The position numbers and the translations under genes are program-made. From Prevotellaceae bacterium (GTDB lineage Bacteria; Bacteroidota; Bacteroidia; Bacteroidales; Paludibacteraceae): a stretch of 64,000 nucleotides of DNA. The number at the start of each line of letters is the position of its first letter. Positions within the stretch are counted from its first letter, which is position 1. The stretch lies in assembly GCA_020636675.1 (NCBI GenBank), contig JACJXK010000002.1:62001-126000 (forward strand), read 5' to 3'. Shown in pieces: positions 1-8,584 of this stretch. The notes beneath the pieces were generated by a model. The model did not search any database and was not told the DNA's origin. It worked only from the letters and a program-made list of their open reading frames with translations.

Positions 1-66
1 CTTCTGTTGCCGGGACTTGCCAATATTGCGATTATCGGGAGATATGTAGAAAGAGAAACTAAGTAA
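1..66 (+). CDS. C-terminal end of an unidentified protein
   Basis: The first frame is open from the window edge to a TAA at 64-66 and encodes the last 21 residues of a protein ending in VERETK. The tail is hydrophobic then charged, as at the end of a membrane segment. Nothing more can be said about function. A weak dyad (TCACAA/TTGTGA, 146-161) lies downstream without a T-run. Confidence 0.5.
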   Translation, partial: LLLPGLANIAIIGRYVERETK

Positions 67-190
67 TAGTCAAAAATAACTTGTGGCAATCTTGATGAAA
101 TGCAGTAGGGATTATTGGTTGGATTGATGGATTGAAAATTACCCCTCACAAGATGTTGTGAACTTTACCAAGATTATTTTTTAGTGGTCA

Positions 191-832
191 CTAAACTTGT
201 TTGCTGGTGATGAATCTGAATATAGGTTCCCAATTGATCATTGGCACTAAGATGGCGCAACAAAATCCGTTGGCAAAGCCTGCGATGACCTGCATGGGCG
301 TATGGGCCTTCAGATAAAGTCGGGCAGTGGCGAGTAGCCCGCATAACAAAATGATGGACAATAGACAGATGATAGGGAATATGTGCATGTGGTAGCAGAT
401 GCACAATGTTCCGCCAAGCATGGCTCCGATGCCGGTCATGTGTGCGCTGATTTTCCAAAAACGGCTCACTATCGCATCCGTTATCAGGGCGATGGCTACG
501 GCTATGATCACAGATGACACGTAGATCGGAAATATGAGCATGTATAGCGAAACGGAGCATAGTAGGTAGGAAATGGCAGTCAGAATATAAGGGATGGTTC
601 TGTCTTCCTTCTTCTTCAATGCCATGCCAGAAACCACCTTTAACAGGTATAGTATCAATATGGATGTCATTGGTATCACTGTTCCGAAGAGGGCGACGGA
701 GAGGTAGGAACTACGTATGTAGAGCTCTGGATAGTAGGAGAAGAACTCCGCGGAAGTCAATAGCATGATTCCGTATAAAGGGATGAAAAGTGGAAATAAT
801 GCAAAAGACAAGAACTTCGAAAGTGCTTTCAT
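191..832 (-). CDS. PAP2-like membrane protein
   Basis: Integral membrane protein of 213 residues with about six hydrophobic segments. It carries a degenerate PAP2 phosphatase signature in order: KKEDRTIPY, then KISAHMTG, then ARLYLKAHTPMQVIAG near residues 170-185. In active PAP2 phosphatases the last motif is SRxxxxxHxxxD; here the Arg and His are kept but the final Asp is Gln, so catalysis is uncertain. Family members dephosphorylate lipid phosphates such as undecaprenyl pyrophosphate. It starts 22 bases after the rpoN stop on the same strand, so the two are probably cotranscribed. The PAP2 fold is likely; the substrate is unknown. Confidence 0.7.
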   Translation of the reverse strand: MKALSKFLSFALFPLFIPLYGIMLLTSAEFFSYYPELYIRSSYLSVALFGTVIPMTSILILYLLKVVSGMALKKKEDRTIPYILTAISYLLCSVSLYMLIFPIYVSSVIIAVAIALITDAIVSRFWKISAHMTGIGAMLGGTLCICYHMHIFPIICLLSIILLCGLLATARLYLKAHTPMQVIAGFANGFCCAILVPMINWEPIFRFITSKQV

Positions 833-854
833 TGAATGATGTTAATTTCTGTGT

Positions 855-2315
855 TTATATTTCTTTCCTGAGTCGTGATACCGGAAAATTTAATTGTTCT
901 CTATATTTGGCTACCGTTCGCCTGGCTATGATGTAGCCTTTCTCCTTGAGAATTTCGGCAAGTTTGTCGTCGGTAAGCGGATCCCGTTTGTCTTCGGCGT
1001 TGATACATTCTTGCAGTATGGTCTTTATCTCCATCGTTGATATCTCTTCTCCCTGGTCGTTCTGCATCGTTTCGGAGAAGAAGTATTTGAGGGGATAGAT
1101 GCCGAAGTCCGTTTGGATGAATTTGCTGTTGCTCACTCTTGATATGGTGGAGATGTCGTAGCCGGTGTCGTCTGATATGTCTTTCAATATCATGGGGCGG
1201 AGTTTGGTCTCGTCTCCTTCCCAAAAGAAATCTTTCTGTCTCTTTATGATGGCCTGCATGGTCCGTTGTAGGGTCTCTTGTCTCTGCTTTACGGCATTGA
1301 TAAACCATTTGGCGGAGTCTAGCTTCTGCTTTACGAACATGACAGCGTCTTTCATCTCTTTGCTTTGGTTGCTCTTGTTGTTGGTGTACTCTTCTAGCAT
1401 ATCGGAGTAGTTTCTGTTGATACGTAGCTCCGGAATGTTTTTGTTGTTGAGCGAGAGGATTAGCTCTCCTTCTTGGTTCTCCAATATGAAATCGGGGACC
1501 AACTGTACACTGTTTTCCTCCAATACGGATACCCAGGAGCTGCCTGGCTTTGGGTTGAGTTTGATGATTTCGGCTACGGCATCTTTGAATTCAGCTTCTG
1601 TAACGGATTGTCGTTTTATGATCTTGTCATAATGCCTTTTGCTGAAATCTTCGAAACTGTTTTCCAATATATTGATGGCCAAAGTTATGTGGCTGTTCGT
1701 TTTTTTCTTTTTTAGTTGTAGTACAAGACATTCCTGTAAGTTTGTGGCTCCAACTCCGGCAGGCTCAAGTTTTTGTACGGTCTTTACCGCCTGTTCCATC
1801 TCCTTGTCCTCCACTTGAATGCCTTGTTGGAAGGAGTAGTCGTCTACCATGGATTCCACTTCCCTTCGTAAATATCCGTCTTGGTCTATGTTGCCTATTA
1901 CATATTCGGCGAGTTCTTCCGTCTTTTTGTCCAGTGTTTTTAGGTGGAGCTGTTCAGTGAGGTATTCGTGGAGCGAGGATCCCGATGCGTAGCCTGTTTC
2001 GTCCTTTTTTTCGTCGTCGTTGCTGTTTACCAGATGGAGTTTGTAGTCGGGAATGTCGTCTTCGTTCTTGTAGTCCCCTAGACTGAAATCTTCATAGTCT
2101 TGAAAGTCGTCTTGTCCGTTGTCGTTGCCATCTTCGGAAAGAGAATCTTCTTGGGAAGAGATATCTTCTCCCTCCTCCAACGCCGGATTTTCTTCTATCT
2201 CTTGTTTTACCTTCTCCTCCATCTCCAACGCAGGCACCTCAAGCAGTCTTATCACCTGTATTTGTTGAGGCGAAAGCTTCTGTTGCAGTCTTTGTTGTAA
2301 ACTTTGTTTTAACAT
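855..2315 (-). CDS. rpoN: RNA polymerase sigma-54 factor
   Basis: Sigma-54 directs RNA polymerase to -24/-12 promoters and needs AAA+ activators for open complex formation. The N-terminus is the Gln/Leu-rich activator-interacting region (LKQSLQQRLQQKLSPQQ), followed by an acidic linker at about residues 50-110, the core-binding region, and the C-terminal RpoN box ARRTVAKYRE that reads the -24 element. Length (486 aa) fits the family. An upstream GTG at 2339 would add eight residues, but ATG at 2315 puts the conserved MLKQSLQQ at the N-terminus as in homologues. The PAP2-like gene follows 22 bases downstream. The 328-base divergent gap to the next gene holds a promoter for the rightward gene and no other feature I can support. 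Confidence 0.95.
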   Translation of the reverse strand: MLKQSLQQRLQQKLSPQQIQVIRLLEVPALEMEEKVKQEIEENPALEEGEDISSQEDSLSEDGNDNGQDDFQDYEDFSLGDYKNEDDIPDYKLHLVNSNDDEKKDETGYASGSSLHEYLTEQLHLKTLDKKTEELAEYVIGNIDQDGYLRREVESMVDDYSFQQGIQVEDKEMEQAVKTVQKLEPAGVGATNLQECLVLQLKKKKTNSHITLAINILENSFEDFSKRHYDKIIKRQSVTEAEFKDAVAEIIKLNPKPGSSWVSVLEENSVQLVPDFILENQEGELILSLNNKNIPELRINRNYSDMLEEYTNNKSNQSKEMKDAVMFVKQKLDSAKWFINAVKQRQETLQRTMQAIIKRQKDFFWEGDETKLRPMILKDISDDTGYDISTISRVSNSKFIQTDFGIYPLKYFFSETMQNDQGEEISTMEIKTILQECINAEDKRDPLTDDKLAEILKEKGYIIARRTVAKYREQLNFPVSRLRKEI

Positions 2316-2606
2316 GATGGCATATTTTATAGAAGACACACTGGTTTTATATGCAAATGTAATGTTTTTTTATAAAAAAGATGATAATAATCATTACAAG
2401 CTTCGAAATCGAAAATATGTAGTTCGCCGTGCTTTTATATGTGAATATTCAATGCGTTGATTGTTAATATTTTGATTGAATTTTGAATATAGGATTTTTT
2501 TTGCACAATTATGATGCCAAAGTATCAGATACGGTGGGTCCTGGTCTGTTGACTCTTCTTTGGCATAAATTCATCAAAACACAAAGATATTAACATCATT
2601 AATCTG

Positions 2607-2614
2607 TATTTTTG
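2607..2614 (+). promoter_or_regulatory. Bacteroidetes -7 box for the radical SAM gene
   Basis: TATTTTTG matches the TAnnTTTG consensus. It lies 30 bases before ATG 2644 but only 9 before the alternative ATG at 2623, which argues for the downstream start. No clear -33 TTTG was found at the usual spacing. Confidence 0.55.
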
Positions 2615-2643
2615 CTTGTCAGATGTTTCTTCAAAATTATTTT

Positions 2644-3900
2644 ATGAACGACAATGTACTGGAAAAGCTGAAAACCTTGGCAGAATCGGCCAAGTATGAT
2701 GTTTCTTGCGCTTCGAGCGGGACTACCCGTGGGCATACGAAGGGAACCATCGGCAGCACTTCGGGGTGGGGTATCTGCCATAGCTTCACCGAAGATGGTC
2801 GTTGTGTCTCTCTGTTGAAGATCATGCTGACTAATTATTGTATGTATGATTGCGCCTATTGTATTAATCGGCGAAGCAACGACATAAAGAGGGCAACCTT
2901 GTCGGTCTCTGAATTGGTGGAACTGACGATTGAGTTTTATCGGCGTAATTATATAGAAGGGCTCTTCTTGAGTTCAGGGGTGGTTCGAAATCCGGATTAT
3001 ACGATGGAAAGGCTTGTTCGTGTGGTTAAAGATCTTCGTTTGGTGCATCGTTATAATGGGTATATACATTTAAAAAGCATACCGGGAGCGAGTCAGGAAC
3101 TTGTTAATGAGGCCGGCCTTTATGCCGACAGAATGAGCGTAAACATTGAGATTCCGAATGAGGCTAGCCTCAAGCGTCTGGCTCCGGACAAGAATTTCCA
3201 GAGTGTCCTTCAGCCGATGCAATATATACAGCAGGGGGCATTGCAGAGTCTGGAGGAAAGAAAACGGTTTCGCTCGGCTCCGCGTTTTGTGCCGGCAGGT
3301 CAAAGTACCCAGATGATAGTTGGCGCTACTCCTGATACGGACAAGGACATACTGAACCTCTCTTCTTATCTCTATCAGAGACCCACGATGAAAAGGGTGT
3401 ATTATTCGGGCTATATTCCGGTGAATGAGTATGATAATAGGTTGCCGGCATTAAAACAACCTCCTTTGGTGCGTGAGAACCGACTGTATCAGGCCGATTG
3501 GCTGCTTCGGTTTTATCAGTTTTCTGTCGATGAAATCGTGGATAGTTCATTCCCTAATCTGGATTTGGAGATAGACCCGAAGCTTTCTTGGGCGTTGCGC
3601 CATCCCTCGCAATTTCCGGTAGATGTGAATGTGGCCGATTATGAGTTGCTGCTCCGGATACCCGGAGTGGGGGTGAAATCGGCGAAACTGATCGTCACAT
3701 CCCGCCGTTTCGGACGGTTGTCGTCGTGGCAGTTGAAGAAGATGGGAGTGGTCATGAAAAAGGCACAATATTTCATCACTTGCAATGAGTTGCCCATGCA
3801 CACCATCAATGAATTAACTCCCGAACGGGTGCGCGCACTCCTGACAAATGGAACTAGAAAGGTAGATGATGCTCAGTTGTTAATTCCGTTTACGTATTAG
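2644..3900 (+). CDS. putative DNA modification/repair radical SAM protein
   Basis: Radical SAM enzyme of 418 residues. The iron-sulfur cysteines lie in NYCMYDCAYC (C-x3-C-x2-C, Cys66, Cys70, Cys73), and a helix-hairpin-helix DNA-contact motif, LLRIPGVGVKSAKL, sits near residue 340. This matches the family annotated as a putative DNA modification/repair radical SAM protein (the rSAM_link_UDG type), which is found beside a second small protein and often a uracil-DNA-glycosylase-like domain. ATG 2644 is preferred over 2623 because the -7 box is too close to the latter. The next gene starts three bases after the stop, indicating translational coupling. The substrate of the radical chemistry is not known. 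The family call is firm. Confidence 0.85.
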   Translation: MNDNVLEKLKTLAESAKYDVSCASSGTTRGHTKGTIGSTSGWGICHSFTEDGRCVSLLKIMLTNYCMYDCAYCINRRSNDIKRATLSVSELVELTIEFYRRNYIEGLFLSSGVVRNPDYTMERLVRVVKDLRLVHRYNGYIHLKSIPGASQELVNEAGLYADRMSVNIEIPNEASLKRLAPDKNFQSVLQPMQYIQQGALQSLEERKRFRSAPRFVPAGQSTQMIVGATPDTDKDILNLSSYLYQRPTMKRVYYSGYIPVNEYDNRLPALKQPPLVRENRLYQADWLLRFYQFSVDEIVDSSFPNLDLEIDPKLSWALRHPSQFPVDVNVADYELLLRIPGVGVKSAKLIVTSRRFGRLSSWQLKKMGVVMKKAQYFITCNELPMHTINELTPERVRALLTNGTRKVDDAQLLIPFTY

Positions 3901-3903
3901 CTT

Positions 3904-4668
3904 ATGGTGGTGTTTCGTTACGATAGGAGTTTTGAGGGGTTGCTGACCGCCGTCTTTGATGCGTATGCACATCACGAATTTCCGGATATGCTACTGGGAG
4001 AGGCAGATACGCCTCCTCTTTTTTTCGATGAAATGGTGCGGATATATACGGATTCGGAGAAGTCTACTCGCGTTTGGAACGGATTGAAGAGACGCATCTC
4101 CGAGTCTGCCTTATATATGCTTCCGGATGCTTGGCTCTCCGAGCTCCCTGGTGTGGATATGTTGCTGTTCAAATATATGAGGAAGGCTATTGATGCGCCT
4201 TGTAGCATTGAACTGAACTTTGGGGATGCTGATGTGATGGAACTCTTGAAGATATGGAAGAGCGTGGATAAGGAGCGTCTGCGGGTCATTCAGTTTGTCC
4301 GTTTTCAAAAAACGGTCGATGGTATGTTTTTCGCTTGTGTGGAACCTGTCTATAATGTTTTGCCGTTGGTGCTGGATCATTTTAAAGATCGGTTCCATGA
4401 CCAGAAATGGCTACTTTATGACGTGAAGCGTGATTATGGATTCTTTTATGATGAAAGGGTGACTACGGAAGTTCATCTGGATGCGAAACAATGGGACGAA
4501 AATGGCCGATTGAACGAAGATTCGGCAGCTACTGACGAGCTGTTTTTCCAGAAGCTATGGAAAGGGTATTATAGCTCGATGACTATCAAAGAACGTATAA
4601 ATCCACGATTACATCGGCAGAATCTGCCGGTGCGTTTCTGGAAATTCTTGCCGGAGAAAAGAAAATGA
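3904..4668 (+). CDS. TIGR03915/DUF4130-type partner of the radical SAM DNA-repair protein
   Basis: Protein of 254 residues beginning MVVFRYDRSFEGLLTAV, the typical opening of the DUF4130/TIGR03915 family. In many bacteria this domain is encoded next to, or fused to, a uracil-DNA-glycosylase superfamily domain and the radical SAM protein found here just upstream. This copy ends at about the domain boundary (RFWKFLPEKRK) and has no glycosylase domain. The three-base spacing to the upstream gene supports a shared complex or pathway. Soluble, no signal peptide. A role in DNA metabolism is inferred from the pairing only. Confidence 0.8.
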   Translation: MVVFRYDRSFEGLLTAVFDAYAHHEFPDMLLGEADTPPLFFDEMVRIYTDSEKSTRVWNGLKRRISESALYMLPDAWLSELPGVDMLLFKYMRKAIDAPCSIELNFGDADVMELLKIWKSVDKERLRVIQFVRFQKTVDGMFFACVEPVYNVLPLVLDHFKDRFHDQKWLLYDVKRDYGFFYDERVTTEVHLDAKQWDENGRLNEDSAATDELFFQKLWKGYYSSMTIKERINPRLHRQNLPVRFWKFLPEKRK

Positions 4669-4704
4669 TTTTGATGACTTCCTGGAGTGTTTTTGAAAAG
4701 ACGA

Positions 4705-4743
4705 TAAAAAAAGCGTCCCCAAAGTTCTGACTTTGGGGACGCT
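4705..4743 (-). terminator. terminator of the GlsB-like gene
   Basis: A perfect 13-bp stem (4712-4724 with 4731-4743, loop TTCTGA) is followed on the minus strand by a U-run (A-tract at 4705-4712). It lies 32 bases beyond the stop at 4776. Only about 40 bases separate it from the stop of the rightward gene at 4668, so it may also serve that transcript, though the T-run on that side is poor. Confidence 0.85.
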
Positions 4744-4775
4744 CACACTTGTTATTATCGTTCGTAATATGTACC

Positions 4776-5021
4776 TCACTTATGTAATTTGGAAGCTATC
4801 CATAGTAGAATTACCGCGCCAATTGTTGCTGAAATCAGTTCCCAAATCAAACTGCCATCACCAATGCCAATCAACCCAAACAAAAATCCTCCAATGAATC
4901 CACCAACTATACCGATAATAAGGTTCCAAGGCAAACCGCTACTCGCGCCTTTGAAGATTTTGCTTCCTAAAAAACCTGCGGCACAACCGATAATAATTGA
5001 TAAAATAATACCACTCATCAT
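4776..5021 (-). CDS. GlsB/YeaQ/YmgE family stress-response membrane protein
   Basis: Small membrane protein of 81 residues with three hydrophobic segments and the Gly-rich pattern of this family (GCAAGFLGSKIFKG, then GIVGGFIGGFLFGLIG). The family, once called transglycosylase-associated, is linked to general stress responses in many bacteria; its molecular activity is unknown. Length and topology match. It is a single gene with its own terminator. ATG 5021 is the only sensible start. Confidence 0.9.
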   Translation of the reverse strand: MMSGIILSIIIGCAAGFLGSKIFKGASSGLPWNLIIGIVGGFIGGFLFGLIGIGDGSLIWELISATIGAVILLWIASKLHK

Positions 5022-5331
5022 TAAACCGTTTAGTTAGACAATAAAAATAATTTAGAAGAAGATCTCGGAAAAATCCATCGTGCCAGACTGTTAATGCCAA
5101 AGCTCGTTTCATTTAGCCCGATTTTTCAAAACAGCATCCCGACCTGAGGTCTAATCTTAGCTCTGATTCCACTTTGTCTTAATAAATTATCCATGCGGGT
5201 CGATTGCCGGAGGATAACTTCCTCCTCGCATCTCCCCATCTTTGGATGGTAGGCAATGGAATGAGAGACGGCGAACCGCACCTCATCGGATATAGCCCTA
5301 CGATGGATGTCGATACTGTTGAAATATAAAT

Positions 5332-5451
5332 TCAAAGATCTTCTTCTTCGAAACGGAGCTGGCAGCCTTTCTTGTTTGTGCCATTAACTTCCTCTTTGTC
5401 ATCCTCTCTTGGAAGAGCATTTGGATGTGAAGCTTTTCGGCTGTTGTCCAT
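5332..5451 (-). CDS. possible 39-residue small protein
   Basis: ATG at 5449-5451 opens a 39-codon frame, beginning MDNSRKASHPNALPRED and ending RFEEEDL, very rich in Lys, Glu, Asp and Asn. It stops at 5332. A second open frame in a different phase (5126-5335) begins four bases inside its end and has a protein-like composition (RAISDEVRFAVSHSIAYHP), so the two could be halves of one frameshifted gene. No family is recognised and no strong ribosome-binding site is visible. The rest of the 577-base gap between 5022 and 5598 holds only the terminator at 5504-5532. Confidence 0.3.
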   Translation of the reverse strand: MDNSRKASHPNALPREDDKEEVNGTNKKGCQLRFEEEDL

Positions 5452-5503
5452 CTCTATCGTTTCGTTGATGTAAATATATGTTCATTTTTTATAAAAAAGA
5501 AAA

Positions 5504-5532
5504 AAAACCAAGGCTTTTTTAGCCTTGGTTTT
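5504..5532 (-). terminator. terminator of the DUF4384-like gene
   Basis: An AAAACCAAGGCT stem pairs with AGCCTTGGTTTT across a T5 loop. An A-run precedes it on the plus strand (U-run on the minus strand). It lies about 70 bases past the stop at 5599. Confidence 0.8.
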
Positions 5533-5598
5533 CTCTTCTTGACGTGAATCAATCCTGAAATATTTTCAAAACGAACCATATCATTATGAATCAATACT

Positions 5599-6474
5599 TT
5601 ACAATATCTTGGTCTGGATCTTGTATATTCCTAATGGATAGGAGCTGAGAACACCCTTCTCCGTTGTCTTGCTGAATCCGCTGCTGATGGACCGAAGGTC
5701 GAAGGGGTTTTCGGCGGCGATTAGGATCATATAGTTCATTCCTCTAGGCTCGGTAAACTCCATAGGATAGTCCGTTAAGTCTATCGTACAATTGGCGGGA
5801 ATGAGTAGGTGCGACATCGTTTGTGCGTCGTCCATTGGTAGACAGACGTATCTTTTCCCAAAAGAATCAATGTTTAAAACATTGACATACATTGGTTTGT
5901 TGCTGTTGTTCTTTATCCTGAAAAATGCTTGTATTCCTAATTTTACATCGTTTGTGATTATCTCTTGCGTCTCCCTGTTTCTGATTTCGAAGGAGATGGA
6001 GTAGTCTGTCTGCTCGTTTTTGATCTGACTTAGACTGTCGCCGTTGAGTTTTGTCTGTATGGATCGGAAAATGTCGTGTTCGGTGTCGTCGCCACGGTAG
6101 GTGCATCCTGCCGCCTCATGGCTGATTTTGTCCGATTCGCCGTTGAACATGGACTTCATGGCGTGTTGGATAAATTGCGCGCTGACAGCTTGTTGTTTGT
6201 CTTTTACCGATTCGATTGATTTTCCCACGCTCTTTGCTTCTGATTCGGGAATGGAATAAATCTTTTCGGCTTTTTTGTCGAGAATTGACAGTGCGGAGTT
6301 CTTGCCAATGCGGATGATGTCTTTTACGGTGAGCCCATTGCGTTTCTCTAGCTTTGCCCATTTCCCGTTTTTGTATATCTCGGCTGTGCCTATGGTTGAA
6401 TATACGAATAAATCTTGTGCGTTTGCTATGCAGCAAATGAGCGACATGATAAATGTAAATGCTATCTTTTTCAT
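5599..6474 (-). CDS. exported DUF4384-like protein
   Basis: Protein of 291 residues with a Sec signal peptide (MKKIAFTFIMSLICCIANAQ, cleavage after NA). Residues 25-60 resemble a short SH3-like or FecR-like repeat (AEIYKNGKWAKLEKRNG). The C-terminal third (FRIKNNSNKPMYVNVLNID through RGMNYMILIAAENPFDL) has the pattern of DUF4384, a domain found attached to peptidases and regulators in Bacteroidetes. The longer upstream frame to 6546 is rejected because the signal peptide begins exactly at ATG 6474. Probably periplasmic. Function unknown. Confidence 0.7.
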   Translation of the reverse strand: MKKIAFTFIMSLICCIANAQDLFVYSTIGTAEIYKNGKWAKLEKRNGLTVKDIIRIGKNSALSILDKKAEKIYSIPESEAKSVGKSIESVKDKQQAVSAQFIQHAMKSMFNGESDKISHEAAGCTYRGDDTEHDIFRSIQTKLNGDSLSQIKNEQTDYSISFEIRNRETQEIITNDVKLGIQAFFRIKNNSNKPMYVNVLNIDSFGKRYVCLPMDDAQTMSHLLIPANCTIDLTDYPMEFTEPRGMNYMILIAAENPFDLRSISSGFSKTTEKGVLSSYPLGIYKIQTKIL

Positions 6475-6643
6475 TACTTTTCTTTTTTTTGTTTCAAAAA
6501 TACAATAAACTTTTAACTTGGAATAAATGTTTTTATTCTTGTCCAATCAAAAATTGCGCCACGGATGTGCCTTGTTTGTATGTTTTGTGGTTTTTGGACT
6601 TATTTCGTGTGTTCATGTGGCTTCATAATTCGTACTAAATCAC

Positions 6644-6651
6644 TACCTTTG
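6644..6651 (+). promoter_or_regulatory. -7 box of rpiB
   Basis: TACCTTTG matches TAnnTTTG and lies 30 bases before the start codon, leaving a leader of about 20 nt. Confidence 0.6.
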
Positions 6652-6680
6652 CGTCAGAAAATCTCAAAAACAATATACTA

Positions 6681-7130
6681 ATGAAAGCTTTAAAAGATTT
6701 GACGATTGGAATATGCAATGATCATGCGGGGGTTGAGGTTAAGAATTATTTGATGGATCAGTTGAAAGGAGAGGTGAAAGGTTTCAAGAATTTCGGTACG
6801 GATACGACCGACAGTTGCGATTATCCTGATTTTGCCCATCCTTTGGCATTGTCTGTGGAAAGTGGAGAGTGTGATCTTGGTATCGCTATTTGTGGAAGTG
6901 GCAATGGTATCAGCATGACGTGCAACAAGCATCAAGGTGTTCGCGCGGCGTTGAGTTGGGAGGTGGAGATTGCGAAGTTGGCCCGCCAACATAATAATGC
7001 GAATGTGGTGGGTATCCCTGCCAGATTTATCTCGAAAGAGAAGGCTCTTGAGATTGTTCGCATTTTCTTGACGACAGATTTTGAGGGTGGCCGTCATGAA
7101 CGACGAGTTGCTAAAATTCCAGTGGAATAG
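6681..7130 (+). CDS. rpiB: ribose 5-phosphate isomerase B
   Basis: RpiB/LacAB family sugar-phosphate isomerase, 149 residues, interconverting ribose 5-phosphate and ribulose 5-phosphate in the cytosolic pentose phosphate pathway. Visible family features are the N-terminal ICNDHAG segment (substrate-binding Asp/His), GTDTTDSCDYPDFA, the active-site loop ICGSGNGISMTCNK with the catalytic Cys, and the late HNNANVVGIPARFIS block. It stands alone, with its own promoter and terminator; no transketolase gene is adjacent, although the two are often paired in this phylum. Confidence 0.93.
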   Translation: MKALKDLTIGICNDHAGVEVKNYLMDQLKGEVKGFKNFGTDTTDSCDYPDFAHPLALSVESGECDLGIAICGSGNGISMTCNKHQGVRAALSWEVEIAKLARQHNNANVVGIPARFISKEKALEIVRIFLTTDFEGGRHERRVAKIPVE

Positions 7131-7154
7131 TTTTCAATTTATATGAACTTTATA

Positions 7155-7185
7155 AAAGGGTTGCTCTATGGGCAGCCCTTTTTTA
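7155..7185 (+). terminator. rpiB terminator
   Basis: AAAGGGTTGC pairs with GCAGCCCTTT (one G-U pair), followed by TTT. It begins 25 bases past the rpiB stop. Confidence 0.8.
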
Positions 7186-7211
7186 TGCCTTTCTGTATTC
7201 GCTAAAATAAT

Positions 7212-7314
7212 AAAAGGGAGTTTCGCAACTCCCTTTTATCCATTAACCTAAACCTTAACTATGAAAAAATCTACCTGTTTTTGTTTGCATTACAAATATG
7301 CAAACAAAATTTAA
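7212..7314 (+). other. hairpin followed by a 17-codon ORF
   Basis: A perfect 11-bp hairpin (7212-7222 with 7227-7237, loop TCGC, T-run) is followed by a purine-poor leader (CCTAAACCTTAACT, 7247-7260) and an ATG at 7261. This opens an ORF of 17 codons starting MKKSTCFCLHYK. No gene follows on this strand. Downstream, TTTTGACTAAAGT occurs twice (7341-7385). Hairpin 1 of rpiB lies just upstream, so this could be a second terminator plus a leader peptide or small RNA. Function unknown. Confidence 0.3.
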
Positions 7315-7387
7315 TATACACAATAGTATACGAGAAAAACTTTTGACTAAAGTCAAATTATGCTATTTTTGTTTTTTGACTAAAGTT

Positions 7388-8584
7388 TTATTTGCCACAG
7401 TTTATTCTGGACATGACCTCTATCATGGCTCTGCTGTTGTGGTATGGACATTTCCAAAATCCGGCTTTCGCTTCCGTGCCGTTTACTACTCCATGTATAT
7501 CAATGCGCCAGTTCCACTCCCCGTTTTTTTTGTCGATAATATGTCCGTCTATGAAGTCCCATACTCTTTCTGCTTGATCGAGATATCTCTGCTTGTGGGA
7601 GATCTGCCATGCGTTGGTGAAGCCGATGAGAGCTTCGGCCTGAGGCCACCAATGTTTGTCCGAATCGAGATGGTCCGCATATCTTTCACAATAGATGGAC
7701 CCGTCTTTGTCCGATCCTTCTGCTATGGTGATGTCTGCTATCTTGATTGCAATGTCGTTGAATATAGGAATCAACGCTTTGTCTTCTATCACTTCTGCCG
7801 CCTCACACATTAACCAAGCACCTTCTATATCGTGTCCGTAGGAGTCTTCTTCGGACAGAATGGTCCAATCGTTGTCGAAAAACAGACGGAAGTGCATCCT
7901 TTCGTGGTCCAATATCTTGTCTTTGAAGATGAACAGCAGTTCTGTAATTCTGTCTTTCAAAGCATCGTCTTTCCAACAACGGAAGAGGTTGGTGTATGGC
8001 TCTAATATGTGGAGATGGGTGTTCATTGACTTTGGTGTGTTCTGGTCTTTGTCACTCAGACGCATATCAGCCAAAGGTTGCCAGTCTACGCTTAGTGCTT
8101 CTATGTATCCACCGAACCTTTTGTCGTAGAAATGCTCTTCCAAAATGTTGAATATATCTTTTGCGAGATGGAGGCTCTTGGTGTCGCCGGAGGCCTTGTA
8201 GTATTCGGATAGCCCGTAAATGGCGAATCCGTGTGCGTAAGCTTGTTTCCTTGTGTTGGTGGGCTGCCCGTCACAACCTATTTCCCAAAAAACGCCTCCG
8301 TTCTTTTTGTCTATGAAATATTTGGCGAAGTAGTCGAATGCGTGTTTTGCCATGGCAAGGTATTTATTGTCATGGGTGTAGTTATATGCGGCCGAGAATG
8401 ACCAGAGAATCCTGCCGTTAAGGATGGCACCTCTGTTGGCATCTTCTTTTACTATGTTTTGTGGACTCATCTCCCCAAAAAATCCTCCACGTACATTGTC
8501 GGCCATCTTGTCTGTCCAAAATTGCAGAATATGCGCAAGTTCTTCCGACAGCTCATTGTAGAATGTTGTTATCTCTCTTCTCAT
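7388..8584 (-). CDS. cellobiose 2-epimerase (AGE family)
   Basis: Acylglucosamine 2-epimerase superfamily, 398 residues, (alpha/alpha)6-barrel. It epimerises the reducing-end sugar of beta-1,4-disaccharides; in mannan catabolism it converts mannobiose to mannosylglucose. Conserved pieces are NRGAILNGRILWSFSAAYNY, YGHDIEGAWLMCEA with a catalytic-type His, and the C-terminal CPYHNSRAMIEV His. It has no signal peptide, so it is cytosolic. It overlaps the phosphorylase gene by four bases (ATGA), indicating coupling. The pathway assignment rests on the neighbouring GH130 and GH26 genes. Confidence 0.9.
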   Translation of the reverse strand: MRREITTFYNELSEELAHILQFWTDKMADNVRGGFFGEMSPQNIVKEDANRGAILNGRILWSFSAAYNYTHDNKYLAMAKHAFDYFAKYFIDKKNGGVFWEIGCDGQPTNTRKQAYAHGFAIYGLSEYYKASGDTKSLHLAKDIFNILEEHFYDKRFGGYIEALSVDWQPLADMRLSDKDQNTPKSMNTHLHILEPYTNLFRCWKDDALKDRITELLFIFKDKILDHERMHFRLFFDNDWTILSEEDSYGHDIEGAWLMCEAAEVIEDKALIPIFNDIAIKIADITIAEGSDKDGSIYCERYADHLDSDKHWWPQAEALIGFTNAWQISHKQRYLDQAERVWDFIDGHIIDKKNGEWNWRIDIHGVVNGTEAKAGFWKCPYHNSRAMIEVMSRINCGK

